Shown: positions 12,209 to 24,711, counted from the first letter of the stretch. The stretch: DNA of 64,000 bases from Athripsodes cinereus (GCA_947579605.1 OX388312.1:20793313-20857312); one strand, 5' to 3'. Notes: generated by a model from the sequence alone, not told the origin. A program made the numbers and translations.

Positions 12209-13499
12209 AAAGTATATTCAAGATGATTGGATGATTAAGATTCATCGAAAAGAGTGAGATACCAATCCAAAGCCCATGGTATAAAAATAAGATTGTTAAA
12301 AAAATCATTAATTTTTAACTGAATTATTTATTATAATTTATAACTTTTTTCAATTTGTGAAAAGTATTGAATTATATTAATTTCACCTTACCTGTTATTT
12401 GAAAACACCTTTACTTAGCTTAAATAAAACTTTCCAGACACAGACATGCAGATAAACATTTCAATATTTTCCACCTTAAACTAATGTCTACAAATATATT
12501 TTCTCGGAGTCTTCAAGACTTTATGGATATCTTCAAGAAGAATGAACACACAAATATTCGCCAATATACCTATGAAAGTTTTACTCAAATATTTAAGCCA
12601 AACGATAAATGAAATTAAACGACATGTGTTGTATTTAGAACTTGAAATGAAAGAATTAATACTGTTAAGTAATTTATTATCCTTATCCTTATCCTTATAT
12701 CTTATAAAAATGATTTTTGAATTTACATACTAACGAAGACCGGGCTATACTCGCCCATTTCAAGGAATTTGCGTTCCATTGACCTGACCATTACAAGATG
12801 AGGTATCTATTTCAAATAAAAACCCACTAAATGCCGTACTTTCTTTTAAAGAAGCGAGAAAAACAGCAAAAAAGAGTGTAAAAAAAAAGTGTGAATGAGA
12901 TAAAAAATACGTTTTTTGCGTGAGTTTGAAAGAGTGCGAAAATGTTCTTTACCGCCAAAATTGTGTGCCATAAGATATTGCCATATTAAAGTTAATTATG
13001 AAAAGTACTATAAACATTTCTGATTAATTTCTAAAAAATAAGCACAATCAGACTTTTTTTAAGTTCATGCAAATAAAAACATTTAAAATATTTTTAATTT
13101 CGTGCAAATAAACACATTTAAAATATTTTTTGCGTAAATAATCCAATTTAAAAATATTAAGCACGTGCTAATTGAAAAGCCAAAAACAATATGTTATTCG
13201 TCTGGCAATTATTTGTGTCATTATAAAATTCCAAAATGGCGATTAATGAACGATGTGTCAAAAAGTACGTTCAATAATTAATTTAACATCAGGTGAGAAT
13301 TAATTTACGTTTTCTATCTAATTAATTTTTCTATCTAATCTATTAAACCTGCTTTACATTTTTATTACTAAAGAGTTAACAGTATATTTTTTTGCAGAAA
13401 CACAAAACGGTGCATTGCGATCTGGATGCTCATTTTTCAATGATGAAATCAATGATTAAGAAATTAGAAATTAAATTGATAATAAATTAATGACAACGA
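12209..13499. other. AT-rich non-coding DNA
   Basis: A short CCTTAT repeat lies at about 12677-12700. No gene seen. Confidence 0.4.
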
Positions 13500-13568
13500 C
13501 ATTATGGCTTTAGGAATGTCGTGGGAAGAAGTGACAATCATTGCAAAGAATCTGAACGGAAAAGACTG
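13500..13568 (+). pseudogene. LINE family B fragment
   Basis: Translation ALGMSWEEVT followed by AKN matches the C-terminal SWEEVTQLAQR box seen in the better copies at 26770 and 38323. Only this box remains. Confidence 0.45.
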
Positions 13569-14708
13569 TATTCTCTTCTCTTCGTTCCCAGGAAAATCTT
13601 GAAGGTTGATCGAGTAGTTGTTTTAAGAATTTTTGATGCAATAAATGAATTAACATACCTAATAAAACTTTCTCTTTTCCTATGATGTTTTATAAAATAT
13701 GTAGTTGAATAGGAAATTAAGAAAAAATAGGTGAGTATCCATTATTTTTTTGCAATGATTACGTTCTGGTTATATTTTTTGATGTGACATGACATGATTT
13801 ATATTTTTGCAAAGTATCTTAATTACAAAAAAGGAGAAGGTATGTATTGTTCTTCTATTTTAATGTTCCCTTTATGCTTTGTGTGGAAAGATGAAAATTT
13901 TGTCTTATTTTGAAATGCTTTTAAGCTTCAGATTTCAAAAATATAGTAGACCTTTATTATTTCTTAGTATTTGTGGGAATCGGCACAAATATTTGAGCCC
14001 GTACATATCCCTAATTTAGGAAAGGCATGTTGAATAATAAACTCTATACATAATCACAGACTCCAGGCCAAAAATATTTCAAATATCTTATTTATTGACA
14101 AAGATATCAACATTTTAATGAGGTAATGAATGAAAATTTGACTTCCTGATTGCCGAAATCGTAGACAAAACATTTTCATCATATTGAATTAATTTCAAAA
14201 TGGAAGTGATAAAAAATACAACAAAACTGAATCTTAAAGCTTGGAGATTATTTTGGTTTTAAAACATTATGCTTGCAATCATGAAAACTCCTAATTTGTG
14301 TAAATTAGAATTGCATAATTTCGGCATATTTTCATTCCATTTCATAGACTAAATATGACACATGAGAAAAAAAAACAAAGAAAAATAATTGTGAAAATGG
14401 AATTATGAAATTCATAGACAATATTGTAGGTATGCGTTTTCCAATAAATACATAGGTAGGTACTTTTCTCAATCAACGAGTAGTATTTATTTTGACCTAA
14501 TATTTTCATGAGTCTTTAAAAAAAATCTGATGGAAGTATTTCAATTAAAAATATAATACTTCAGAATATTGAAGAATGTACATTCATTCATCAAGGTTTC
14601 TTTTGGGAATACAGGGAGGGAATGCCTATACAGGAAACATTAATTGTTTCGTTCCTTTTTAAGAACTGTTTTCCTTATAGGTACCTATGTATATATACAT
14701 GTATTTTT
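13569..14708. other. AT-rich non-coding DNA bordering the satellite
   Basis: No gene. GTAGGTAC words appear just before the array. Confidence 0.4.
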
Positions 14709-17262
14709 TTAGTACTTTTATCCACGTAGGTACCTACCCATTTTTTTTTATTGAAATATGGCCGTGTGGGATGTCAAACTTCAAGATTTTACAGTGGGAA
14801 AAGGATTTCGGTACTTTTATCCACGTAGGTACCTACCCATTTTTTTATTGAAATATGGCCGTGTGGGATGTCAAACTTCAAGATTTTACAATGGGAAAAG
14901 GATTTCGGTACTTTTATCCACGTAGGTACCTACCCATTTTTTTATTGAAATATGGCCGTGTGGGATGTCAAACTTCAAGATTTTACAGTGGGAAAAGGAT
15001 TTCGGTACTTTTATCCACGTAGGTACCTACCCATTTTATTTATTGAAATATGGCCGTGTGGGATGTCAAACTTCAAGATTTTACAGTGGGAAAAGGATTT
15101 TAGTACTTTTATCCACGTAGGTACCTACCCATTTTTTTATCGAAATATGGCCGTGTGGGATGTCAAACTTCAAGATTTTACAGTGGGAAAAGGATTTCAG
15201 TACTTTTATCCACATAGGTACCTACCCATTTTTTTTATTGAAATATGGCCGTGGGGGATGTCAAACTTCAAGATTTTACAGTGGGAAAAGGATTTCGATA
15301 CTTTTATCCACGTAGGTACCTACCCATTTTTTTATTGGAATATGGCCGTGTGGGATGTCAAACTTCAAGATTTTACAGTGGGAAAAGGATTTTGGTACTT
15401 TTATCCACGTAGGTACCTACCCATTTTTTTATCGAAATATGGCCGTGTGGGATGTCAAACTTCAAGATTTTACAGTGGGAAAAGGATTTCGGTACTTTTA
15501 TCCACGTAGGTACCTACCCATTTTATTTATTGAAATATGGCCGTGTGGGATGTCAAACTTCAAGATTTTACAGTGGGAAAAGGATTTTAGTACTTTTATC
15601 CACGTAGGTACCTACCCATTTTTTTATCGAAATATGGCCGTGTGGGATGTCAAACTTCAAGATTTTACAGTGGGAAAAAGATTTCGGAACTTTTATCCAC
15701 GTAGGTACCTACCCATTTTATTTATTGAAATATGGCCGTGTGGGATGTCAAACTTCAAGATTTTACAGTGGGAAAAGGATTTTAGTACTTTTATCCACGT
15801 AGGTACCTACCCATTTTTTTATCGAAATATGGCCGTGTGGGATGTCAAACTTCAAGATTTTACAGTGGGAAAAGGATTTTGGTATTCTTATCCACGTAGG
15901 TACCTACCCATTTTTTCATCGAAATATGGCCGTGTGGGATGTCAAACTTCAAGATTTTACAGTGGGAAAAGGATTTTAGTACTTTTATCCACGTAGGTAC
16001 CTACCCATTTTTTTATCTAAATATGGCCGTGTGGGATGTCAAACTTCAAGATTTTACAGTGGGAAAAGGATTTCAGTACTTTTATCCACATAGGTACCTA
16101 CCCATTTTTTTTATTGAAATATGGCCGTGGGGATGTCAAACTTCAAGATTTTACAGTGGGAAAAGGATTTCGATACTTTTATCCACGTAGGTACCTACCC
16201 ATTTTTTTATTGGAATATGGCCGTGTGGGATGTCAAACTTCAAGATTTTACAGTGGGAAAAGGATTTTGGTACTTTTATCCACGTAGGTACCTACCCATT
16301 TTTTTATCGAAATATGGCCGTGTGGGATGTCAAACTTCAAGATTTTACAGTGGGAAAAAGATTTCGGTACTTTTATCCACGTAGGTACCTACCCATTTTA
16401 TTTATTGAAATATGGCCGTGTGGGATGTCAAACTTCAAGATTTTACAGTGGGAAAAGGATTTTAGTACTTTTATCCACGTAGGTACCTACCCATTTTTAT
16501 ATCGAAATATGGCCGTGTGGGATGTCAAACTTCAAGATTTTACAGTGGGAAAAGGTTTTCAGTACTTTTGTCCACGTAGGTACCTACACATTTTTTTTAT
16601 TGAAATATGGCCGAGTGGGATGTCAAACTTCAAGATTTTACAGTCGGAAGAGGATTTTACTACTTTTATCCACGTAGGTACCTACCTATTTTATTTATTG
16701 AAATATGGCCGTGTGGGATGTCAATCTTCAAGCTTTTACTGAGGGAAAAGGTTTTCAGTACTTTTATCCGTGAAATATGGCCGTGTGGGATGTCAAACTT
16801 CAAGATTTTACAGTGGGAAAAGGATTTCAGTACTTTTATCCACATAGGTACCTACCCATTTTTTTTATTGAAATATGGCCGTGGGGGATGTCAAACTTCA
16901 AGCTTTTACTGAGGGAAAAGGTTTTCAGTACTTTTATCCGTGAAATATGGCCGTGTGGGATGTCAAACTTCAAGATTTTACAGTGGGAAAAGGATTTCAG
17001 TACTTTTTTCCACAAAGGTACCTACCCATTCTTTTTATTGAAATATGGCCGTGTGGGATGTCAAGTTTCAATATTTTACAGTGGGAAAAGGATTTTAGTA
17101 CTTTTATCCACCCATTTTCTTTATTGAAATATGGCCGTGTGGGATGTCAAACTTCAAGATTTTACAGTGGGAAGAGGATTTTAGTACCTTTATCCACGTA
17201 GATACTTCCCATTTTTTTATTGAAATATGGCCGTGTGGGATGTCAAACTTCAAGATTTCAAT
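14709..17262 (+). repeat. Satellite array, ~97-bp unit, about 27 units
   Basis: Each unit contains GGCCGTGTGGGATGTC, AAACTTCAAGATTTTACAG, TACTTTTATCCAC and the 12-bp palindrome GTAGGTACCTAC. Spacing between GGCCG marks is 96-98 bp for most units. Two units are 72 bp (starting 16708 and 16878) and one is 86 bp (starting 17048). Variant marks show higher-order duplication: the block starting at 15150 recurs at 16026, offset about 876 bp (nine units), including the rare CACATAGG and TTGGAATATGG variants. Units decay toward the right end. Open frames of up to 213 codons cross the array because the unit has few stops. The 97-bp unit rotates frame every repeat, so I do not call them genes. Confidence 0.97.
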
Positions 17263-17299
17263 ACCCATTTTTTTTTAAAATTTACATAAATATGAGCTG

Positions 17300-17530
17300 A
17301 AAAGGATGTGTAGTAAAAGTCTGAGAGATTGTGTGCGTATCAGTAATATACAAAAGGAATGTGGAATGAAAGTTGGTGTAATTACAAGGATGAATGTGAA
17401 TAAGTTAAGATGACAAGCTCATTTAAATCAAATTCTACAGGACGGTCACGTGTTGAGCACATTGAACAGGAGAGCATGCATGAGGAATTGTATGACAGTG
17501 ATGGAAGCGAAAGATGTATGCAAGGATAAA
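17300..17530 (+). pseudogene. LINE family A fragment with internal deletion
   Basis: Codons for KSLRDCVRI and ECGMKVGVITRMNVNKLR are followed directly by sequence for AHLNQILQDGHVLSTLNRR and ACMRNCM. The RWFGHVERM to KWQD segment is deleted relative to the family. It sits immediately beside the satellite. Confidence 0.7.
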
Positions 17531-18795
17531 CATCTTTTAGAAAGGACTTAACATCTCTTCAAAATCTTCCAAAAATGCCCTTTAGGAATATCAAATCACT
17601 TATTTCTCTTCACCACTATGTTCTCCGTGGTTTTCTGAACAAAACTGCATACTAAACCCATTTTTCAAAAAAGTGTGGCTTGGATCACCTCCACGGCAAC
17701 GATATACCTACTTACTGTTTTTTTTTTATATATATTTCCCGTATTCCCGTGCAACGCCGGGTATTTAAGCTAGTACTATATATTTTCATACTTGATTTTT
17801 CAAAGTCGATATCGATACAAATTGAATAAGTCTGAAAGTGAAATCGAAACGGTTTTTTAAGAAACTTTATTATGAGTTTGTTACATCTACATAGTTGAGT
17901 TTCCTTTCTCATTATCAGACAATAATAAAAAATCATTAAAGATAATTTACATTTGCTTGACGATAACGGGGAAAGCTTTCAATTGAATCGCTGGTCAACA
18001 AAATTAATTTTAAAATGAATGACCATCAAGTTTTTAAATTATTAAGCTATCAAGGATTTACATTAGGGCAGAAGACCGTTAGACAGACCATGACAAAGAT
18101 TGTTAGATAACTCAACCATGATCAATCTAGAGTAGCTAAATACTAAAAACGACTGGAATTTAATTGCTCAAGGTAGAAGAAATGCTGGCTTGGAGACCTT
18201 TTGTTTTGGTGGCAAAGATCCTACAAGGGCTTTTCGGCCATCGGAAGTAATTGAATAGTAAACCATCAAAAGAAAATTTACTTTTTTTGCAGTAGGTATT
18301 ATTGTGACCTCCTAATCTTAGTAATTGAATAAAAAAAAATGAAGAAATAATTTAATATTAATACATCTCTAAAATACAATATCTTCCAAAGATTATTTCC
18401 CAGAACATACTATATTTTTCTACAGCTAACAATAATATATATTTCTTGGAAGGAAATTATACCCTCTTGTTATTATTTAAAAGAATTCAACTATAGAAGC
18501 GGCATATGAAATGTATCACTTATATTTTGGTGAAGAAATACATTAAGCTGTAACAATGAAAATATCAAAATCACTGAAAAGTTTGGTAAATAAAACATCG
18601 TACAATAGAGGCTTTTTCTTTAAACTTTTTAGCGGGCGGATGTTTCTGTGAATAAAAAAATATAAATAATAATATTTATAAAAAAAAAAATAATGAAGTA
18701 TATTCGGTACTTTATTTATTTATTCATTCTTCACTGTACGCGACTTGATTTAGTCAAATAGACAAACTTTTATTTCCACTGTTTGATTTACTTTA
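17531..18795. other. AT-rich non-coding DNA, possible Helitron 3' end at 17746-17774
   Basis: CCCGTGCAACGCCGGG can form a CCCG/CGGG hairpin and is followed 8 bp later by CTAG then T, the layout of a Helitron 3' terminus. No TC start or Rep/helicase coding was found. The rest is featureless. Confidence 0.35.
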
Positions 18796-18972
18796 TTATA
18801 CTAGGATTTTTTAAACTGGCGAACTATGTCATAAAATGTGCGAGCAAGAAAGATCGACTACCTGCTCCCGTCACACTCACAGAGAGATGTGAGTGTGACG
18901 GGAGCAGGTAGTCGATCTTTCTTGCTCGCACATTTTATGACATAGTTCGCCAGTTTAAATAAACCCTAGTAT
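18796..18972. mobile_element. Tc1/mariner-like MITE (fold-back, TA flanks)
   Basis: Perfect 71-bp inverted arms (18810-18880 and 18889-18959) are separated by 8 bp. The outer ends CTAGG..TTTAAAC and GTTTAAATAAACCCTAG are flanked by TA on both sides. It has no coding capacity. TA flanks with long inverted repeats fit a mariner-type miniature element mobilised in trans. The perfect arms imply recent activity or gene conversion. Confidence 0.75.
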
Positions 18973-19164
18973 AGTATTGATTATTAGTGTTTTTAAGTGA
19001 TCTCTTACATCTTTTGCTCTTTTCTATGAGTCATGACTTCCTCGATGTGATTCTTGACCATGTTTAATGTAATAATTAGTATGTGTATGTATCGATGCGT
19101 TAGTAATACAAGTGCCTTAATGTCCTGTACTTGCGTTATTCTGTTATCGATGTGTTATTTAAAG
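18973..19164. other. AT-rich spacer
   Basis: Nothing recognisable. Confidence 0.35.
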
Positions 19165-19885
19165 TCTGTTTGCGAGGGATGGGAGATACGATAAGAACAT
19201 CTAAAAAAGAAATGTGGCCGGTGCTAGAATGAATGGTGCACTTAGATCCATTGTAAGCAATATCAATGTGTCAAGAATGACCAATATGCTGTTGTACATG
19301 TACAATACCATTCTGGTACCGATTCTTATGTATGCAAGCAAAATTTGAACGTGGTAGAAGGATGAAAGTGGAATAAATGCTGTGAAAATGCGTTCACTGA
19401 GAAGAATAGTTGATAAGACGTTGCGAGATGAAGAGTGAAGAATGAGGATATCATGAGAATGCGCGGATGCGAGAGGAGTGCTGTGGATAGAATGCGTGTA
19501 AACAAGTTACGATGGTTTGGACAAGTTGAGCGAATCCACGATGAGGATACAGTTATCAAATATTCATCTCACAGTAGGTGATCAGAAACTTAATGCACCG
19601 CTTAAGGCCGCACGGTGCCGGTGACCTGTCCACGCGAACACGGCCCACGATGAGGATATATTTATCTGAAAGAGGGGGTGTGAGGAAGCACGGACGTCCA
19701 AGAACTACGTGGCTTGATCACGTATATCAAATTCTCAAGGAAGGCCGGGTGTTGAGTAAGAAAAATTGGCGTGCATGTATGAGAAACTGGATGAATGTAG
19801 AGGAAGCGAAAAAAGTATGTAAGGATAGATCTATATGGCGTTCCGTTTTCCCATTCCACCTCGTTACCCCACCTGGGACTCGACG
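19165..19885 (+). pseudogene. LINE family A reverse transcriptase fragment, interrupted by a 95-bp insertion
   Basis: Pieces in order are VAGARMNGALRSIVSN-like, LVPILMYASK, SLRRIVDKTLRDE, RVNKLRWFGQVERI, an insertion, then IYLSERGGVRKHGRPRTTWL, DHVYQILKEGRVLSKKNW, RACMRNWMNVEEAKKVCKDR and a CTACCCCACCTGGGA-like 3' end. Several stops and frameshifts are present. The order matches the better copy at 36870. Confidence 0.85.
19550..19644. mobile_element. 95-bp insertion of unknown origin with 14-bp target-site duplication
   Basis: CCACGATGAGGATA occurs at 19536-19549 and again at 19645-19658, flanking 95 bp absent from other family A copies. The insert is GC-rich on its right half (CGCTTAAGGCCGCACGGTGC). 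It has no poly(A), no tRNA boxes and no clear terminal inverted repeats. I do not recognise it. Confidence 0.7.
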
Positions 19886-21077
19886 TGAGTGTATTGATTG
19901 ATAGATAGTAACCATAATACCTACAAGATTTAAAGCATAGTTTGGGACAAGCTTGATCTATAATATACCTACTTATATATAGAAGAAAACAAGTTTTACA
20001 AAAAAATAAACATCAACTCAATGAATATACTATTTTTGATATATATATTATATGTCATAATAAGTTATTTATAAAATTTCCATGTATTAACTTTTCGCCC
20101 CTAATTGCTTCTTTCAAAGTAATTTTGCTTTAATTGAATACATTCTTCTCACAACATTCTTTTATGTTTATACTCATTACATAAGTACGCTTTGTAAATT
20201 TAATATTGATATTATACACAGCCCATAAATTCCGCCTACACCCTACCTCAAAGTGTTTCAGAACCGGGGTATAAAAACTTCAACATGAAACAATAATAAT
20301 ATTCAGTAGGTATATCTTTAAATATTCGTTTTGTAATTCAGTGAAAATTGGTTTTACTATCATCGCGAAGTATCATCCATAATCATGCAGCCTTACTAAG
20401 TTTTACAGTGGTACGCCTACCATGCTACCTTTCCTGCCCATTCAATATCATTAATATTAAAAGATTAATCTACCAAAAGGCCTTTTCCTCATTATAGCCG
20501 CAATGCCTATGTATATATTCAACCTACTAGACAATAATCTAACAGCAAGTATGAGTACGAGTATATGGTTATAATGTTATGTTGAAACAAAGTAATATCA
20601 AAACGCTGGTGTACATTTGTTTTCGTAATAAATTGTTGGCGTTGCTATTATAATAAATCTATGCTTTGTCCGAACAATGTAGAAAAAAAATACTACCGAA
20701 ATTCTTTATCAGGCGACCAAAAATACCGCGAAAAGAATTGGACAAAAAAACGCAAACAAAATAATTGATATTAATAGAACATTACTTTGTTTTATGTAAT
20801 GTTGTACAAGTAAAAAATATGGTCAAGGCATTTTTAGTCTCTATTAAATTACAGACATATATCATGTCGTGTGTCCCTGGTAGAGCGGATAGGGTAAAGT
20901 AGATATTATACTTTTTAATATTTACTTTTATATGTAAAGGTCTCCGACTTTTTTTCGGTAAAGCTTAAAGTGTTAAATATAAGACGGATATTTATATGAA
21001 TCGGCACGAAGAGATGAATTCATAGGTACATGTTGGTTTCAAATATTATTTTCCCTAGTTTCTTCTCATCAGTCAAT
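19886..21077. other. AT-rich non-coding DNA
   Basis: No gene or defined repeat seen. Confidence 0.4.
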
Positions 21078-21243
21078 CTTCTTCTTAAAGTCCCATGTCA
21101 GGTCCCCCCGACGTCGGCTATCACCCTGGCGTAGGCTTCACTGTTAGGCCGCTAGCCGGAACAGCTCTTCCACCCTCCGGACTCCGATCCACTCTCGAAT
21201 ATTTCTCAGCCAGGGCATCTGCCGCCTTCCCACATCGCGACTA
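21078..21243 (-). pseudogene. LINE reverse transcriptase C-terminal fragment (SWLRNLREW type)
   Basis: The minus strand reads RDVGRRQMPWLRNIREW, then RVEELFRLA, a stop, and YARVIADV. This is the GRRR.SWL.NLREW....ELF.LA...IA..R signature at the C-terminus of many insect LINE reverse transcriptases. The rest of the ORF is missing. Confidence 0.7.
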
Positions 21244-23016
21244 GCCTCAATTTTTACCTTCAAAATTAGTTGGAGCAAACTACATTTCTCATTTCAAAGC
21301 ACGTTTCCCAAATATGCCATCTTCCTCATCTTTATATTGAATAATACTACTATACTACACTATACTATACTAGTATTTTTTTCGGATAATATATCAATAA
21401 GATATTTATATCAAACTAATTTTGCTTTTTAATTATCTGTAACTAAAACGATGAATAATCATGAATTTAAACGTATTTGTAGTAAGAAAAAATTACGTAA
21501 ATTGGTGTTTGAAATATTACCCAAATAATTCGATTTATTTTGCAGCTGGAAAGTAATTTGATAAATTAAATACAACTACAAAAATAATGTGCGGAGCAAC
21601 AATTTATGCCATTATTATCATAATTCCGATATCAAATTGTCATGATAAGCTGTTTTAAATGTATCATAAATTATGTCTGTGACAGGTATTGTATTTAGGA
21701 TATCAAAATTGTTCAAACCATTTCAGACTTTTACCTAAACAAGTAATTGATTAACGACCGACTTTGTAATACTATAATCGTAAAAAGCATTAGATACCAT
21801 CTTCTGTTGTGGAAAAATCCTTTTTGAAATATCTCTACGACTTATGAAAACCTAGTTATTTTCTTTAGGCTTATACATATTATTATTCAAAGGTTGGGCA
21901 CGCATTATGTCACATGAACCGCATTTTTTAGGTCAGTAAAACTTTTTGTTGATTTGAATATAATGAGAACTGAATGTTTGAGTAAAATAAAATTTGCTAT
22001 TAAATATTTAAGGCAATTTTGAGGTCAAGAAATAGAGTAACTTCAATTTTAGTAAACGTGCTTGAGGTATAGGAATATCACAAGCCTCCTCTATTCCACT
22101 TACACCGTTAAGTTCTTGAGTCGTCTGCATCCAGTTGACACCAATATAATATCTATAATCTTGGGTCATCACTACATTGAACAGTCTAATTTAACCAATT
22201 TCAGATTTGTATTTCTCGGCGTCGCTTCTTTTCTATTTTTTGTGAAGTTATGATAAAATTATACATTAAACTCGTAGAGCCGCTGTATTTTTGTGAGATC
22301 AAAATAGGAGCATTTGAAAAAATACTAGTTTAATAACATTTCTTTATTTAGAAACGGTCCAAGCACAATACACAATCAGGGTAGTCTGAAATCGGACAAT
22401 AATTTTAAACTATAGATTAGTGGAGTAGGTACAAGAAAATAATCACAATGAAAAAGTGGAATTGATTTTTCAATAAGAACGCACTTACTTAACAAAAAGC
22501 CTTTTTTCCATCCCTGTATTTTAATAATAATAATAATAGTAGGTACATACTTAGTAATAACAATAATATTTTTGTAAGAGGCGTTCTGTACTTAAATGAA
22601 ATTTATTATTATTGTAGTGTAAGCATTGTTCCATTACAACACCAACATTGGATCACCTTAATATCACAATATGAGCAGGAGTTACTATATAATGTTTAAT
22701 AATAATATTTTGGTTTATTTTTCTTACTAGTACTCACCAAATATACGTATTATTTATACCTGGCTCACTAACCATGTTTAGAGTAATCCCAGATTAAATC
22801 ACTCCGTGGAGTCCATGGCAATGAATGTGTCTAATATGAAAGTATTTGGAATTAAAAACATTTTGATTATTTTTTTAATAATTTTTACTAAGCGATGACG
22901 TATGCTACTTATTCTGAACCACTTATCTTTGTTTTTGGTCTACTGGCACCTATCCCCCTTGTGCGAGTTACATCGATGATATTGATAGATAGTGATAATA
23001 ATATAATCAAAATTAA
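21244..23016. other. AT-rich non-coding DNA
   Basis: No gene seen. The open frame at 22062-22253 has no family features. Confidence 0.4.
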
Positions 23017-23276
23017 ATATCGATGGCTTAGAGCACAGATGTTGTAAGTGCAGTTTTTACCGAAAATGAGTTATTATACTCATGCGAATCTATATCATCT
23101 GAAGTATGTTCCGTAGGAATATTATTACGAAACTCTGTGACATTGACGAGATATTTAACAAAAACTATATGTGGTACGTACTAAATAGTATGGCATCTCA
23201 AATTTTTAACATTGATTAGGTATCTCAAAACTATGAAAACTGCACTTACAGCATCTGTGCTCTAAGCCATCGATAT
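23017..23276. mobile_element. MITE-like element, ~41-bp terminal inverted repeats
   Basis: The left end ATATCGATGGCTTAGAGCAC is the inverse of the right end GTGCTCTAAGCCATCGATAT. The match continues inward to about 41 bp with one or two changes. The internal ~175 bp is non-coding. The target duplication is not certain because the ends are themselves palindromic (ATCGAT). Confidence 0.7.
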
Positions 23277-23364
23277 GTAGACTTTATAATTTTTTGTTCA
23301 TATATAAAAGTATCTCTATTTTCTCTCATTTTTTTTTTATAATTAAGAGAAAATAAAGTCTTTT
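23277..23364. other. Spacer between MITE and PLE-like fragment
   Basis: AT-rich, no feature. Confidence 0.3.
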
Positions 23365-23460
23365 CGCTAGCCTGATGATGAGGGCGGGAGCTCTTGAAAG
23401 CCGGCTCGCGTCCAAATAAAAGTCACTGTGGATATACTTTAAATTAGTGTTTTATTTATA
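23365..23460 (+). mobile_element. Penelope-like terminal-repeat fragment
   Basis: It contains the CTGATGA ... GAAA block listed separately. After it come CAAATAAAAGTCACTGTGG and ATATACTTTAAATTAGTG, an end arrangement similar to other PLE terminal repeats in this window (ATGGATTT..ACA..AAC). No endonuclease coding remains nearby. Confidence 0.5.
23370..23411 (+). ncRNA. Candidate hammerhead ribozyme core in a PLE-like repeat
   Basis: Order seen: CTGATGA (23372-23378), a stem II candidate with GAG/CTC arms, GAAA (23396-23399), self-complementary GCCGGC (23400-23405), then TC (23406-23407) as the expected cleavage position. Stem I support is weak (GC/GC, 2 bp). PLE terminal repeats are known to carry hammerheads with minimal helix III. 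Activity here is inference. Confidence 0.5.
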
Positions 23461-24059
23461 ACTTATTCAACATGAATTTCCTCCAAGTACCGTCGGTTGA
23501 AAATATTAACTTTATCTTTTTTCTCTGTTTGTGAGTTACTGTTCGCTTACTCCAACATAAAATTTAGAAAAGCAGTGTTATTCCATAGTTGTGCGTATGA
23601 GTGCTATGTTTAATGTAGCTCAGTATGTAAGAGCATATCTGTGTATTTATAATATTATTATTCCATTCTTCGTATTGTATTGTACAAATGTAGAGAACCT
23701 AAAACCATTAGTTATGAAACCCTTTCCAGGTTTATTCAGTTGCGTTGATTGTTTTGTTAACACTCCATTATCTTAACAATGTTAATAATCTTATTACATC
23801 CATATTATTACATTACTTTATTCATCACCCTCCTCAACTTATGCTAATTTGCCTCCTTTAGAAGTTTAGTAAATTAATATTTCAGATATTTCTATCTACA
23901 CTACCATAGAATGTGCCACAAGTGGGCAGCCAGTGGACCAACTGGTTCTATCCGAACCAATAAAAAATATAAGACATTTTAGGATGAGTCTCATACCTCA
24001 ACGCAAAACTGAAGATTTAAAAGTTTATAATTCATTTAGCGAAAACTGAAGTGTGTACC
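23461..24059. other. AT-rich non-coding DNA
   Basis: At 23921-23953 a GTGCCACAAGTGGGCAGCCAG stretch may be a badly decayed copy of the ~80-bp retroposon. No gene seen. Confidence 0.35.
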
Positions 24060-24412
24060 TACAGCGTGCCATGGAGATACAAATGCTAGTTATCAGCTTG
24101 AGAGACAAAATAAGAAATGAAACCATCCGACAAAAGACAAAAGTCGTTGACGTTGTTGATAAAGTCTCCAAGCTGAAATGGCAATGGGCTGGTCATGTCG
24201 TATGACGAGAGGATGGCAGATAGACTTCCAAAATTATTGAGTGGAGGCCGTGGGAGGACAAAAGAAGCGTAGGAAGACCCCAAAAAAGATGGGTGGACGA
24301 TATTGTCCAGATGATGGGAAAACAGTGATATCGTGTTGCTCGAGATAGGAAAGTGTAGAAAAGTTTTGAAGAGACCTATATCCAGCAGTGGAGAGAAGAG
24401 GGCTAGCAGTAA
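24060..24412 (+). pseudogene. RTE-clade LINE reverse transcriptase C-terminal region
   Basis: Translation RAMEIQMLVISLRDKIRNE, IRQKTKVVDVV, KLKWQWAGHVV, stop, REDGR, stop, IIEWRPWEDKRSVGRPQKRW, DDI, ARDRK and YIQQWREEG. This is the characteristic RTE tail (RAMER.MLGISLRDRIRNE ... KLKWQWAGH..R ... W.P..GKR..GRP..RW.DDI ... QQW). At least four in-frame stops and a frameshift kill it. The tail ends in GTAAGTAAGTAA. Confidence 0.85.
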
Positions 24413-24700
24413 GTAAGTAATTCATTTAAAATTATATATCCATAGCAAAAAATTGCAATTTATAGGACACTTCTCGTAGCCGTAATAATCAATAAATAAC
24501 AGTTTTTCATTACGTCACAGCCATTTCTACCTCAACTATTAATCTTGTAAGTATTCACGTGGAGAATGTTGTACAAATTTAACTTTGTTTTATACTTTAC
24601 CATCTTACTAAGGAATAACTATACATAATTGTACTATTTTAGTCTTGATCTTGTTGTTATGGGTAATTGATACCAACACAATTTGTTCTGATTTATCTTT
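24413..24700. other. AT-rich spacer
   Basis: Nothing recognisable. Confidence 0.35.
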
Positions 24701-24711
24701 TTTTTAAATAT

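Noticed and set aside
14952..17201. Overlapping open frames of 83-213 codons repeating MAVWDVKLQDFTVGKGF-like peptides
   Set aside because: They are produced by the 97-bp satellite, whose length is not a multiple of three. The same peptides appear in rotating frames, with no start context and no similarity to a protein.
14709..17262. Regular repeats considered as a CRISPR array
   Set aside because: Units are contiguous, with no unique spacers, and the DNA is eukaryotic.
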